Source: Sepiola atlantica (Eukaryota; Mollusca; Cephalopoda; Sepiida; Sepiolidae). Taken from it: a stretch of DNA of 64,000 nt. This document shows, one piece after another, positions 34,130-46,994 of this stretch (its first letter is position 1; every line of letters begins with the position of its first letter). Under the pieces are notes generated by a model. It worked only from the letters and a program-made list of their open reading frames with translations, was not told where the DNA came from and did not search any database. Location of the stretch: the NCBI GenBank assembly GCA_963556195.1, contig OY744521.1:127463459-127527458 (forward strand), written 5' to 3'. Both the position numbers and the translations under genes were made by a program.

Positions 34130-35259
34130 CTGAAGTTAAAGGAGGAAAAAAAAAAGGGGATCATTAGAGTTATCAAAATTACAATTTGAAAGGTCCTGCA
34201 AGTCAGGTTAAACTGACAGCTGAGGAGGAAAAAAAACTCAACAAAACTTTATTTATATTTGACATTTAAAATTTTGAAAGGTTGGACGTATACATAATTT
34301 TGAGATCTGAGGGATTAATGAAAGTGTTAATTTTGAAAGACCCAGCTTACATATTGTGGCTTACATTTTAAGGTCCACCTTTTTGGGTGAACCAAGGGCT
34401 GTCATTGCTCGATCAATCATAATGAAGCAGAAAATACAACACGGTTTCTGATGAGTAAATCACAAAACGTGTCTCATGAAGTAACACTTTGAGAAGTCGG
34501 CAGAAGACAGTTGGTCAGTTCGAGAGACCCTCAGATAAACTGAGAAAGAGGCCGAAGTTGGAGGACGAGTGAGAATTCTTTCCAAATACAATCCCCTCCT
34601 TTAAGAGACTAAAGCATAAAGCAAATTTCAAAGTCCCCTAACCAAGACTGAGCAATATTTAGATTCCTCAACTTGTCTCTTTTCCCCCCAATAAGAGGCG
34701 CAACGTTTTCCTTTTTATTATTGTTACACACATGTGTCATAATAAATATTTGTCATTATTCATAGTGAGTTTTTCTTGTTTTGAGGTTGTCGACAGAATG
34801 GACTGCTTACCCAAGTTCCCAGCAAGTTGCATCAACATCAATGTTGTGTGAATCTTTTAAATACTGCAGTGGGCAGAGAACGATTGATGGAGCAACCAAT
34901 TGGAATGCATGCGGTCCTCATAGCATCGAACCACAACGGCTCATCTAGTTAAACAGACTCGAGTCACAGAATTCAAGATAATTATTGTACGCAAATATTA
35001 TCTAAATAAATAAATAAATCCATAAGTTTTTTTTATTTATCTCACCTATATTATCAAAGCGTCTTATATTTATTTAAATCATTAATACAAGATGTATTTT
35101 AAAATGCAGCATATATAGTAGAAAGAAGAAAATGAAATAGGTTTTTGTATGCTTAATTTGCATAACTATTTTTTAAACAGTTTATAATAAATTAATGTTT
35201 AATGCTATTCATTTGTAATTTCATTGTCCTATATATATATATATATATATATATGTGTG
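34130..35259 (-). other. Mib1 intron, part before the hAT-like element
   Basis: AT-rich sequence with a (TA)n run at 35231-35253 next to the element; nothing else is recognised. Confidence 0.65.
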
Positions 35260-37471
35260 CAAGGCTTTATGCGCTCCACTACTTTTGGAGCTGCTCCCGC
35301 GCCTGCTCCAATGCCCAAAATTGGAGTTGGCTCCTCTCACGCTCCTCATTTTCAAAAAGGAGCCACTCCAGCCCCAACTCCTATAAAAAAGGAGCGGCTC
35401 TTTTTCAGCGCTCCATAATGAAAATGTACCTTCTTTCATAAACGTTTCTATTCTGTCAATGAGTGGTCGAAGGATAGGGGTGGCTGTTAAAGGATCTTGT
35501 CAATATGGGTGGGGATGTCACTTTAAGTGTAAGACCGTAAGATAATATTTGACAAAATCTCGCTAATATTTTGAGATGTGCTAAGGGTTATAGGAGAACA
35601 TGTCGGACGAAGCATTTGTAAATTTTCGTTTTCTGAGGTATAAAATAGAAAAATCCCTGAAGTATTTTAAAACAATTTTAATTTTCATTACATTAACAAC
35701 CTATCTTTTCCAGGGGAGGAAAATTTGACCCGATATTTTTTCTATTTATTTTGGAAGGGAATTTAGATTTGTTTTAAGTAAATAAAGTTTTATTTTTACA
35801 CATTATTAGTGATTATTTTTTTTTTTTAAAGAAAACATTTCTATGTGAGAGGATAGACAGCCAGGGCAACATTAATCGTTGTGTGGTTGTTTAATATTTG
35901 TTTGTTTTAAGAATGTAACTATATTGTATAATTTATATTATTATTTATCACAGAGAAAAGCGCAAGTACTTTCAAACAAATCAATTTATGCCATTTTTTT
36001 TTTCAATAGTACAATTTGAGGCAAAAAAAAACAAAAAACAATGAAGTTTATGTTTTAAAGATTGAATAAAAAAAATATATTTCATAAGTTGGCCAAAAAA
36101 TATCAATAAATTGTCAATAAACAATTCAGAGATCCATTTAATGCCTTAAAAGTTCATACAAAATATCTGGCCTAGACCTTGGGAGTTGAAAAAAATATCG
36201 GGTCAAATTTTCCTCCCCAAAAAAACTGGAGCAAGTTTTCCTAGGCCGAGCAAAAACATTTATTAAAATTAAAAATTTAAATAAGGTGAAAACGTTTATA
36301 TTTTAAATCTATAATAAAAAACAAACTGTCTACAATTCTAATATCCGCTAATACATTTTTTAAGATAAAGAAATATATCTAATTTATTTTCGGTTCTAAA
36401 AAAAACAAAAAAAACACACACAAATTAGTCATAAAGTCTAATTATTTGCTTTTTAAAATTAAAATTTAAGACATTTTCTTTAATTTAATTAAGTTTAAAC
36501 ATCGGTTTAATTGTAGAATAGGGGGGGGGGGTCGCTGTTTTTTTTGTTCATTTCACTTGGTATTCGCCCAAATTTTGGATGAAACTGATTGTTGGTCTTA
36601 ATTGTATTTTTGGTCCTGAAATAAAATTCTCATTTACTTTTTAAAGTGTTGAGAATCTAACTTTAATTCCAGGTTTTAATCGCTGGCGACCATGTTGGTT
36701 TTTATTGTTTTTATTTTTCTTGGACTAAAGATATTTTTACTGCTTTAACATTTTATTACACACACAAAAAAAAAAAACTTTGAACATTCTATTTACAAAA
36801 GCAAGTTTTAACGGAATTAAACGAATTCAAAAGCAAACATGAAAAGGTTAAAACATACTAGTTGTGAATTTAAGAATAACAAAATGTTGCCAAAAAGATG
36901 ACGGTAAAAATGTAGCATAAAACTTCAATTAAAATGAAAAGAAAAATTGGCTTATTTATTCAATCAGCAATAAACATCCTTGTCATAAATACAGAAAAAG
37001 TTCAAATCTTTAAGAAAATAACTTCAAAGACATCTATAGATTCATTGGCACATTTGAAGACATTTGTTGCCAAATTGTCTCCTGCCTTAAGAAAACTGTC
37101 CTATCAAAAATGTAGATGTGAAAAAAACCTGAGCAGTGCAGTGTTCTGTTTCCATGTGTAACTCTCTCGTTCTCTCCCTCTCTCATATACATTTACCAGA
37201 CATATAATTTAAAAAATAACTCAAAGAGTTTAGCTGAGACTTTTTCTTTTCCTTTTTATTGCTGAATAAAAAAAACTAATGTAAAAAAAATTTTTTTTAA
37301 TTAAATAATTTTGGAGCGAGGAGCGATAAAACCACCGCTCTTTAGTCTCAAATGGAGTTGCTCCCGCTCTACTCCCACTGAATATAAAATGAGCCCTCTT
37401 CTCCTTCGCTCCAGCAAAAAGGAGCTTGCCCCTGGAGCGCACTCCTTTTTGGAGGACTCCGTAAAGCCCTG
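35260..37471. mobile_element. hAT-like non-autonomous element with long inverted arms
   Basis: The left end CAAGGCTTTATGCGCTCC (35260) and the right end, read inverted as CAGGGCTTTACGGAGTCC (from 37471), start arms of about 170 bases full of GGAGC/GCTCC motifs. The 8 bases flanking each end (TATGTGTG and TATATATG) match at six positions, as expected of an aged hAT 8-bp target duplication. The interior has no transposase frame, so the copy is non-autonomous. The hAT assignment is inferred from terminal sequence and flank length. Confidence 0.6.
35713..36218. mobile_element. Foldback element nested in the hAT-like element
   Basis: Inverted arms of about 27 bases (GGGGAGGAAAATTTGACCCG plus ATATTTTT) occur at 35713-35740 and reversed at about 36191-36218. 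The interior is AT-rich and non-coding. The layout fits a MITE of about 510 bases. Confidence 0.6.
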
Positions 37472-37784
37472 TATATATGCAATAGTTTTGTCGATATTAA
37501 TAGTAACTAATTAACGTGATTTAATAGATAAAAGGATAAATTATTAAAACTTTCTAAAATTAGTGACGATTATGGGCCAACTGATCTTCTGTAATAAAAA
37601 CAATAGCCAGTTCGGTTTTCTGTCTATTTTAAGTGAAGCCAAAAAAAAAACAAAAACATTTTAAGAAGAAAAGGGCAAACAAGATCTTCTTTCTGTCTGA
37701 ACGCAATAAAGTTAATTGTTCGAGTTTTTTTCTAAGTAGAAGACGTGAAATGAAAATACAAGACGAAAAATCTTGCTTTGAGCA
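37472..37784 (-). other. Mib1 intron
   Basis: AT-rich sequence between two repeats; nothing is recognised. Confidence 0.55.
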
Positions 37785-37900
37785 AAGTGTAGTATCTGTT
37801 TTGATACTATACTTCATCTTTTCTGTCCTCGATTTTCTCCACATTAAAAACGGAGTTTGTGTCTTATTTTGCCCTTGTGGGGAGGTAAGAAAATATGACA
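37785..37900 (+). repeat. Short copy of the U2-like repeat
   Basis: AAGTGTAGTATCTGTT, identical to a U2 snRNA stretch, starts at about 37785. At roughly the positions expected in U2, GTCCTC and ATTAAA follow. The segment ends with CCTTGTGGGGAGGTAAG, like the right end of the element at 6434-6452. Hence it is either a deleted copy of that family or a U2 pseudogene. Confidence 0.5.
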
Positions 37901-39112
37901 CCCCACCCCACTTTATTTTTCCTTCTTTTCTTTTATCAACAAATTGAAAATCACAACAACAGGACAAAATTATGAAGAGGGAAATTCACATCACAAAGAT
38001 TAAAATAAATTAACTTCTTAATGGAAGAAAAAGCAGCTATGAGATTTCAAATATTTTATTCAAATTTTTTAATGTCTGTATTAATAAAAGTGTGCAAACA
38101 CTTCTCAGGTGTCAGTGCATGTGTTTCCCGTCTCTATGTGACTTACATATTAGTTTTTTTTAATTTACTATTTAATCGATTATTTATTTAAATAAGAAAC
38201 GCAATATCATAAAAAATAAAAATTTTTAAATCCTATTTTTAAAAATTACGAAACTAAATCTACCAAAATGCATGTTGGTTGCTTTATAAACAAGGTAGTC
38301 ACTTTATTAATAGTTTAAAAGAAAAATGAATGAATTACTTAGCGACACTTCGAAATTTGAAAAGAATTTGGAAGCATTTAAACTGTCGAATAGAAAGTCA
38401 TTTCAATATTTTAAATTCGAGTAAATACTCATGTATAAAAATATTTAAAATTTTGGAAACTTTTTACATAAAAAAATATTAAAGAGATTAAAACAACATT
38501 ACTTTAACGAAAATTAGTTATACCTTTAGAACAATTTGATTCAATTAATCATTTAATACACATGAAAAAATTTAAATTGCTTAAAATATCTCAATAATGG
38601 CATATATACAAAGAGCTTGATGATCTAAGAAAGAATCTTTTTAAATTTTTTAAATCTGACTAACAATAAGTTATGACTATTTTTGTGCCTCACACGATTG
38701 GATATTTTCCCCTCTTTAAGACCATATGCGTTTCGTCACATTTTTTACACTAATTTTTCAGTAAAAATGTTATATCTTTGTTAAAATACAAGATTAAGCA
38801 ATGAAATTTACCATATAAATGTATTTTTGTACAAGGAATCAGAATGTGCAACTGAAAATCTCCAGAAATTAATGTTTTCCAAGTAATCTGCACTAAGTGC
38901 ACATAAATATGCTGCAATACCTTAAAAATACCATGTATCCATTAAAAGAAAGAAGTTAGAAAACTCAAAGTTGAATTGTAATACATTTTATGTACAAGAA
39001 ACTAAAATCTAATACTAGGACTGTTTAAAAATGAATATATTGCAAGATTTCTTTGGCATTATTGTAGATTAACACCTTCTGCTAACTCACCCCCTTGCCT
39101 CCCCAAAATATG
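37901..39112 (-). other. Mib1 intron, AT-rich
   Basis: No gene or clear repeat is seen in about 1.2 kb. Confidence 0.55.
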
Positions 39113-40065
39113 AGATTCTACTTTTTTTATTTAGGCAATTACATGTTAACACCCTGAAAAACTTGGCAGAAAGAAAGAAACAAAAACAATTATTTTAGAA
39201 TTTAGAGTGAGGATCAGTTTCACATAAAATAATCCCCCATTTCAAGGCCATTTTAGCGTTTTAGGACAGTTAATTATTTTTTCTATGAGAGATAAATCCT
39301 GTGCGTTTTTCTTGTTTTTTTCCCTTTTTTTAGACGATTATGAGAGTCATCGTGGGAGGAGGGGGGAGCTTACCACTTGAACTTCAGGTTAGTGGTAGGG
39401 CTAGGGGCAATTAAGTGTGAACACCCTGAAAATTTAGCAGAAAGAAAAAAACCCAATTCATTTAGAATTTCGGGTGGGGGATTAGTTTCACATATATTTA
39501 ATGTAGAATAATTCACCATTTCCGGGCCATTCTAGCGTTTTAGGGCATTAGTCAATTTTTGTCTATGGCAAATAAATCCTGTGCGTTTTTTATTATGGGG
39601 GTCTGGTTTTTTGTTTTTTTTTAATTTTTTTTTTTAGACGATTATGTGTGATTTTAATGGGCTTTTTTTGTAGGATTAGGGCTTCCTACTAGGACTTAGG
39701 GTTAGTGATAAGGTTAAGGAAGGGGTTTTGTTTTGGATGGAGGTTGCCATTCGGACTTAGTGTTAGGATTAAGGGAGTTTTTAGGGGGTGGCTTGCCACT
39801 CATATTTAAGGTTAATGATAGGATACATTTCAAGAAGGCATTTTTAGGAGGTGGGCTTGTTAGTCGTACCTAGAGTTAGTGGTAGAGTAATTATTTATTT
39901 TATGAATTTCACTAAAAGGCAAGAATGGCCGGGAAATCGGAGATCATTTTACATTAAATTTATATGCGAAACTGATCCCCCACTCTAAATTCTAAATTAT
40001 TGTTATTTTTTTTTTTTTCGCCAAGACTAAGGGTGTTCACACGTAATCGTCTAAAAAAGTAGAAT
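39113..40065. mobile_element. Foldback element with about 130-base inverted ends
   Basis: The left arm (GATTCTACTTTTTTTAT, AACACCCTGAAAAACTTGGC, GATCAGTTTCACAT) recurs inverted at about 39950-40065. Partial internal direct repeats near 39330-39600 repeat the same blocks (TTTTAGCGTTTTAGG, AACACCCTGAAAA). A diverged relative lies at 45900-46210. No coding capacity is seen. Confidence 0.6.
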
Positions 40066-42433
40066 CTTACTTTTTTTTAAATTGGCGACTAGAAAGTCAT
40101 TACTACTAGAAGTTCGAAAGTTGAGTGAAAACCAGTATTTCTTGAAGTATTTTTTATAAAAGAACCAAATAGGATTAACTTTTTTAAGCACAAAAAGTAT
40201 TTTTATCTTACTTTTAAAAAGTTTATAAAAGAAATTTTACAAAGCTTTACAAGACTTAGTTGCTGCTGATTTATTGTTATATCAGCAATACTAGCAGCCA
40301 TTGTTGACTTTCGCTCAAAAAAGGACAATATTTTTTCGAATAAGGTAATTTAAAATTACTATTACCGAAGGACAAAACAACGTACAATTATAATTTTAAT
40401 GCATAAAAAAAGATGAAAGATTAATTTATTTACTAGTTGGGTACGAAAAATGTAACAACATTTTCTATATTCATATTTTAAAATGTTTTAAATTCGTTCT
40501 AGAATGAAAATAAACAAAAATCGCCTCATGTTTATAGCTGCTATTACTGCTGCTACTACAATGTTTTTCAAACTATAAATAGAAAACGCTTTTTTTTTCC
40601 AGATAGGGTCATGAAATATCATGACTACCAAAAGAGAACACATATATACAATTATAATTTTAATGCATAAAAAAGTAAAATGATTGATTTACTTACTAAT
40701 TGGGCGACGGAAATGTATTTTTCAAAAATGTTCAACCGACGTCGAGTTGAAGGTTTATTTTTAAAATTTCAAAAAAATGAATGAGCCGAATTACTTCGTA
40801 TACCGACAAACATTAAAAGTGATGCTTTCCCTGATTAGTTTCCAAATTTCAGGACGAAATTCCACACACAGCAATGGTACGAGACTTTTAAACGAGGGGG
40901 GGTAAAAAAAAAAGTGACGTAAATTACTGAAAATAGCGTTAACATTTTTTTGCCTTTATTTGCTCAAAACTCTTAAAAATATATAATGTATATTATTATT
41001 CATGAATGCACCTGAAAGGATATTCATTTCCTAACAAAATGATGATATTTTGAGCACTTAAAGTGCTTTAGTTTTTAAGATATGACTATTTTAATAGAAC
41101 TACCCTCAAATCTGTGATTATCCAAACAGTTTTCTGGTCGATGTGTATTGCTAATTTAATGACCGAGCGTAATAATTAAATTTAACTTTGAGAATCATTA
41201 AAAAAAATAATAATTTGCTAAAAGAAAAATAGGCATAGTTTTAAAAAAGCTAAGGAAAAATGAAAGTAAAGTCTTCTGGGCAATGCTGGGTAGGGACAGC
41301 TAATCCATAATATTTGTTTGACTATTAGTTTTTCTATCTTGTGTAAACTTTAGGCTCGGTTGAAAAGGAGGAATCAACCAATACCAGACATCAGCCGACT
41401 TAACTTGTAGATGATCCATATGAACTCAGAACCATGGTTACGTTTACTTAGGCCATGTGTGTAATTTATTCTGGCAAACATTCTTTATTTCCGCACATTT
41501 AAAACATTTATGTACGCAATTCCACCAAGCTTCAAGTTTCAAACCTTTTTGTATAACAGTTATCATACAATACACATCGTCATACACATTTAATTGCCTC
41601 TTTCACATAAGGTGCTGCTTTACTAAATTGAATCACAGAATTTAGTTATTCAATTCCAAGAATTTGGTTCATTCGGTTCTGACTAATCTTTTTTGTGATC
41701 AAATATTTCTCAACAATTTCTTTATGATTTTATTGAATGTCAAGTTTTCAGTTGGATATGCCATTAACCAAATCTTACGAATGGCTTTGCATTTCGCACT
41801 GGTCTGAAAAAAGGTTAGTGATTTCTTTCTGTCCTCCAAGTGTTTCGTTTTCTCATTCCTTTTGTTCTGGCATACACTTTGAAGTATTTTATACATTCCT
41901 TTGTTTAGGTTCTCCAATATTCAACAAAGATCTGATCGTTTTATGATGTGCAAATCTAGTCAAAATAGTTTTTTAGCCATCATTCACTTTCTGATTGTTG
42001 TAGACCAGCTTTACTTTATAGGTTGAAGCTTTGTTTATGCTTATTTTTTTATTAGTTTGATCATTAAAAAAAAAAAAAAAAAAAAAAAAAATATTGGTCA
42101 CACCATCATATTCGGTTTGATGATGATACTATTATTCTTTGGTCTGGATAGGAAAAAAGTTGGGGGAGGAGGATAAAATTTAAAAAGCAAAAAAGAAATC
42201 AATAGTTCATCTTTTATTTTGAACTGAAAAACAATTTGACTTCCGATTCTATTCTGTTTGGATGATTCTGGAAAAGAAATTTTATAGAATTGAAAACGGC
42301 AGAGATTTTTTAGTTTTATTCCGTTCATGGTTTTTTCATGTGTTAGGGAGAGAGAAAAAGTAAAAATCGGACGAATTATAAAAAAAAAAAAAAAAATGAG
42401 ATTGGGTGGGGGTTGCTTAATTTTGTCACTTAC
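40066..42433 (-). other. Mib1 intron
   Basis: Mostly AT-rich. Contains CAATGCTGGGTAGGGACAGC near 41281, related to the inverted ends at 52046 and 55910, and a 28-base A tract near 42064-42091. No exon is recognised. Confidence 0.6.
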
Positions 42434-42512
42434 CGTCACATGCACACATGTGTCCGCAGGGTTTGAAGAGGATTGAGGCTTTCTTGTCTGAACAGACAAC
42501 ACATTCTTCAAT
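42434..42512 (-). CDS. MIB1: Mib1, first half of RING finger 2
   Basis: A 79-base exon beginning in phase 0 that reads [20 protein letters not shown] then HMCACD. It supplies the CVVC, CGH and CAC ligands of RING 2. The acceptor is TTTTTCCAG and the donor is GTAAGT. It joins to QSRTK of the preceding exon to give the conserved [12 protein letters not shown] sequence of Mib1. Confidence 0.95.
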
Positions 42513-42648
42513 CTGGAAAAAGAGGAGAAATGGATTATGTTGTGGAAAATAGAGAGAGGAAGGGGAGTTAAAGGGGAAAGAGAGGGAGAGAGAAGGGGAC
42601 AGGAGAGACAGAGAATGGGTGGGGGGGGGGTAGATGTACTTTACTAAC

Positions 42649-42856
42649 CTTGGTTCTTGACTGCACAGGTTCTTTACAAATCAGGCATTTTTTGACTCGC
42701 GGTGAGCAGAGTGAACACGTCGCAATGTGCGCGCAGGGGCCGAATAGCGTGTCCCGCTTTAGGTCTGAGCAGACCATGCATTCCTCAAGTGTTTCTTGAT
42801 CATTTCGTATGGTTGCAGCATTGGGTGGACTTACTGGAGGACTGAAACCAACATCA
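42649..42856 (-). CDS. MIB1: Mib1, RING finger 1 exon
   Basis: A 208-base exon with a variable start ([19 protein letters not shown]), then [40 protein letters not shown] and [14 protein letters not shown] 1 is complete, but the usual CGH step reads CAH. It is separated from the RING 2 exon by only a 136-base intron. The start is set by the phase of the previous exon (AG plus T gives Ser). The adjoining open frame beyond the donor is intron. Confidence 0.95.
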
Positions 42857-43980
42857 CTGTGCAATCACGGAAAAATTCACATGAAAAAAGAAAAAGAAAC
42901 AAAAAAGGGGTTTAAAAAGGTTTTCTTTTACTCTTAAACAAATTAATTAATCATAGCATTAAATGATCCAAATATTTTTATTGAACCAAAAACACTGAAG
43001 AAAAAACAAATGTTATATGTTAAGTAAACATGAAAATGGATAAATTTTACAATAACTTTTTGATATTGATAAAGAAAAACATTTCAATAGAAAATATTTT
43101 TAAAAAATCAATTAAAAATGTGTTTTTTCAGTTTTTACTTCTTAATCTCCACAATTTGATGACAAAAACGTCAAATGAAAATGGCTGCCGATCTGAATGG
43201 TTCAAAACCAAAATTAGAAATTAATATTAGAAATGTTAGAATTCAGATTAGAACATAAATGGCCAGAAATCTTTTAGAAAATTTTCAAATATCTGAATTT
43301 AGTCAAAATAAAAATGGATTCTTCGAATAAAAAAAGGACAAAAAATCTGCATCAAAACATTTGAAAAAGTATTGTAAAAGGTGGAGGATGTGGAGTGATG
43401 TCTGACAGGTTTGATCAATCTTTCTCAGTTCTGCATATAATGTTTGTAAGGCAACAATTGTAAATTGACAAGAGACTGGAACACATTCTATGCCACACCA
43501 CTGCAGCTCAGAAAATAATTTCTTTTTTTGCAAAGGTAAACATTTGGCTGAGAGGAAGCTTATTAAAAAGGTAAGGAAGTTTACAAAGATAGAAACCAAT
43601 TATTTTTAAGGCTATCAAATTGTATGAGTTTTGGGTCATCAGTTAAGATTTGATGATGAATGCTAAGATATCTTCCAATTGGCATTCATAATAGAAATGC
43701 CTAAGAAAAAAAAAATTATTTTTCTTGTTTTCTGAATTAAATTTTATTCATCAAGTGAGATGACCTGCAATGAGAAGCAAAGTTTTGGATGAAACTGACC
43801 TTTCAAGTTGGGATGGCTGATGGCCAAATTGAATTTTATGAAGGCTTTTATATTCTTCTGCTTTTAATATCGTTTATAAACTAAATAATCCAAAGCCACA
43901 ATGAAGACAAATAAAACTACTCCCTTTTTTATTTATTTTGCTGTAATGTAAATGAAATTAGCAAGTAAAGATGTTCTTAC

Positions 43981-44162
43981 CTGTTCCTTTCCTTATGGCA
44001 CTTGGTGAGGGCCTTGCATAAATTGGGGTCTGGACACAGGTCAAGTGGAGACTGAGCTTTCTTGTTCTTGATATTCAGATCTGCTCCGCTTGCTGCCAGG
44101 AAGCAAGCAATGGACGCACTTGATTTTTTGTCTGCCCCAGGGGTGCCAAGTCCCATCAAAAG
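43981..44162 (-). CDS. MIB1: Mib1, last ankyrin repeat exon
   Basis: A 182-base exon reading [20 protein letters not shown], then [40 protein letters not shown]. It contains the final ankyrin repeat and the conserved [12 protein letters not shown] motif before RING 1. Phase 0 start, phase 2 end. The acceptor is TTATTTATTCAG and the donor is GTAAGA. The longer open frame to 44372 runs into the intron and is not coding. Confidence 0.94.
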
Positions 44163-44454
44163 CTGAATAAATAAAAACAACAACAAATGACCAACAAAAG
44201 CACATTTAAGAGTTAATTTCGTCTGGTACAAATTTAAAACGATTAGTGACAAGGCTATGAAGATTGAAGGGGGGGGGGTAACAATGCCCCAAGCAAGGCT
44301 GGAGGTGTGTGTGTGTGTCAGGAGAGGGGTGAACTCAGCTTCTATCTTGTTTTTAACCTTCAGTTTGAACACTGGCTACACATTCCAATGGTAAATGGCC
44401 AATTATAGTGAACAAGAAGCTTCAAGTCTTTCCATTATTCTTGTACATATTCGG

Positions 44455-44830
44455 TTTCACGGCAGTTTTACATGCTGGAGTGTATTGGATGGCTTTTAGA
44501 AATTAACTTCCAAACTAACCTATCTCTGGCCAGGTCTTTATTTATCCCTCTTTCTCTCAAGTCCATCCTTATCACTTTCTCCAATGCTTTCCCCTGTGAA
44601 CTGAACCTGCTAGTTCAACTGTTCTACATCTACTAACCAAATCATTCTTATCCATTCTTTCAACGTGGCCATACCATCGAAGTCTCCTGTTCTGCACATA
44701 TCTTCCTCTGAGGTCATCAGAACTAAGCCCGTCTTCAAGACTCATATTACACATCCATTGTATCATTCTCATGCAACACATGTCTTGAACCATCATTGGT
44801 TGAGTACACAAAACTAGTATCCTCATTTTG
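44455..44830 (-). mobile_element. LINE 3' fragment (copy E)
   Basis: On the minus strand it reads RMIQWMCNMSLEDGLSSDDL, RRLRWYGHVERMDKNDLVSR and CRTVELAGSVHRG. It ends near 44460 with the CTCCAGCATGTAAAACTG tail block. Same family as copies A-D, 5'-truncated. Confidence 0.8.
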
Positions 44831-45899
44831 TAAAGAGATTAAACCCTAAAAGCAATGAATGAAAAGGAGTCAGAACAATAAGAATACATTTTTTATGCAT
44901 ATCTACTAGATGATACAGGCATAAGCGGGATGCGCGCATACTCCTTACTCACTGGATGGTTGAAGAAGGAAGAAAATAAACTTTACCTGAACAGAATTTA
45001 ACCACATTGGTCAGGATTTGCTATTGTCATCCAATAAAGTTGATTAATATTTTAGTAGGAAGAATGTTTACTTAGTTAAATATTCAATGAAAATGCAACA
45101 ATAAGGATTAATGAAAAGAAATTGTAAAAATACAATTAAAAATAAAAGTTAGAAATGTGTAAAAAGATCAAGTTTAGCAGGGAGAAAGAAATTCAAACTT
45201 TTGAGAAATTTTCAAGTTAAAATTAAAACTCGTTTCTTGGGAGTGCCATTTCATTTAAAGGCGGCAATGAAAAATAATCCTTTCCGGTGATTTGCAGATT
45301 TAAATAAATATTTTTTTTTTTAAACAAAAAGAATGGTCAGTTAATTGTTTTAATTTTGGCGTTTCACATGTTTGATTAAACTTGCTACAACTTACTTTTT
45401 TTTCACTCGAAATAATTTACGTGACTGAAATAGGAATTGAAAAAATGCTATATTTTATTACAATGCTTTGGCCAAACAGTTACTTTATTAAACAAACTTA
45501 ATTACAATGTTTTTCTTTCAGAAACTATATTTTATTAAATAAATAAATTCATTAAATTTTTTTAATCTATTGCTGGTTTTCTGTCTGCTGCTGTCTTGAA
45601 TGTAATTCTTCAAAATTGAAAACAAATACATTATGCTGTTTACTCGGTGTGCGGACAAAAGCCCACCAAAATAATTCAAACGTTACGTTACCAACGTAAA
45701 AATAAATTAATTTTTACAAAATAAAAAAAAAATATTTTCATATTTAACTTTTAAACAATTATAAACAACTCTGTCTGTAATTTATTTTTCATGACAATTT
45801 TTTTTTATTTCATTGTTAAACATTTTTCCGGTACTTTGTGAATACTGCATTCTTTAAACGTACAGGTACCTTTTCTACTACTAACCATAAGTCTGGGTG

Positions 45900-46210
45900 G
45901 CAAAACAAAAAATAAATTTAAAAATTGAAAGAAAATCAACAATTTTTTCAGAATGCAAATTGGGAGATCAATTTTGCATATAATTTTAACATCAAATGAT
46001 CCACCATTTCCAGATCATTCTAAATTTTTAGGTCAGTAACCAATTTTCTTTTGTGATGGGAGATAAATTCGATGCAATGTTTTTCGGGCGGGGTGAATTT
46101 TAAAGCGATTACATGTTGTTTTACGACTTTGCCGGTCGGATTTAGGGTCAGTGGTAAAAAATTTAGTTAACTACCCTAATAACAGGGATCATTTTACGTT
46201 AAATTTATAT
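45900..46210. repeat. Diverged relative of the 39113-40065 foldback element
   Basis: Shares block order with that element: GATCAATTTTGCATAT, ATTTCCAGATCATTCTAAA, GCGATTACATGTT and GGGATCATTTTACGTTAAAT. Confidence 0.5.
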
Positions 46211-46279
46211 GTGCAAGTTTACTCTAAATAATTTTTTTTTTTTTTTTTTAATCTTTAAAAGTAACAAAATAAAGCTTTG

Positions 46280-46480
46280 GCCCACAAAAAATGGCTGGCA
46301 GTTCTGTCGGCATTCCCCAGTAGAGGCGCCTTGGGCGATTAGCAATCAACTAACCATTTCTCAAAGGGTGAGAAGGCAAAACTTGAGATGGTGGACCTTC
46401 TAGAACTGCACATATTTATTGTCATACCTCAGACCGGCGGAATCAACGCCAGATGCCCAAGACGGGACAGGTCTATCCAC
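46280..46480 (-). repeat. Reverse copy of the 6100-6455 repeat
   Basis: Contains GTCGGCATTCCCCAGTAG, AGGCGCCTTGGGCGATTAGC, AAGGGTGAGAAGGCAAAAC and CCTCAGACCGGCGGAATCAA, the reverse complement of the core at about 6190-6340. Confidence 0.7.
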
Positions 46481-46994
46481 TTAAATTGTTAATTCCTATT
46501 TTAGTCACGTGAAATACTACAAGAAATTCAGCAAAAGTCAGTTTGATACGGTTCAAATAGCTCAACCTTTTCCGTAAATCAAACATTCAAGTCGATATGG
46601 GTCCCCTATTTTTTTTTCGCAATGAGAGTTCAAATTCACTTTAGAACTTATTATTTATCATATTATTATTAATTCTTAGCAGACACTCATGTCAGTTTAA
46701 ATGCTTATAAATTCCTTTAAAATTTCTAAGGGTTACGAAGTAATTCATTCATGTATGTATCTAAAAATATTATATTTAAAATATGTTTGTAAGTGTTAAA
46801 AAAACATTTTATTCCTTTCTTCGTTTAAAAAATAAATTATTCTTCCATTCAATTTGGCACTTACACGCACACGATATTTTTGTTCGGCGTTCAATTGTAC
46901 GATAGGTATTATTTGAATTTCTCGCTTATTTTGGATGAAATGAATTAATTTAAAAAATTTATTTAAAATAAAAATCTTCCCTGCTTTTCAATAA

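Noticed and set aside
37629..37967. Overlapping frames of about 110 codons on both strands
   Set aside because: They overlap the U2-like repeat and A/T runs; both are composition-driven and end in repeat sequence.
43977..44372. 131-codon frame as one Mib1 exon
   Set aside because: Only 43981-44162 is conserved; a clear acceptor (TTATTTATTCAG) precedes LLMGLG and the upstream part is intron with G and GT tracts.
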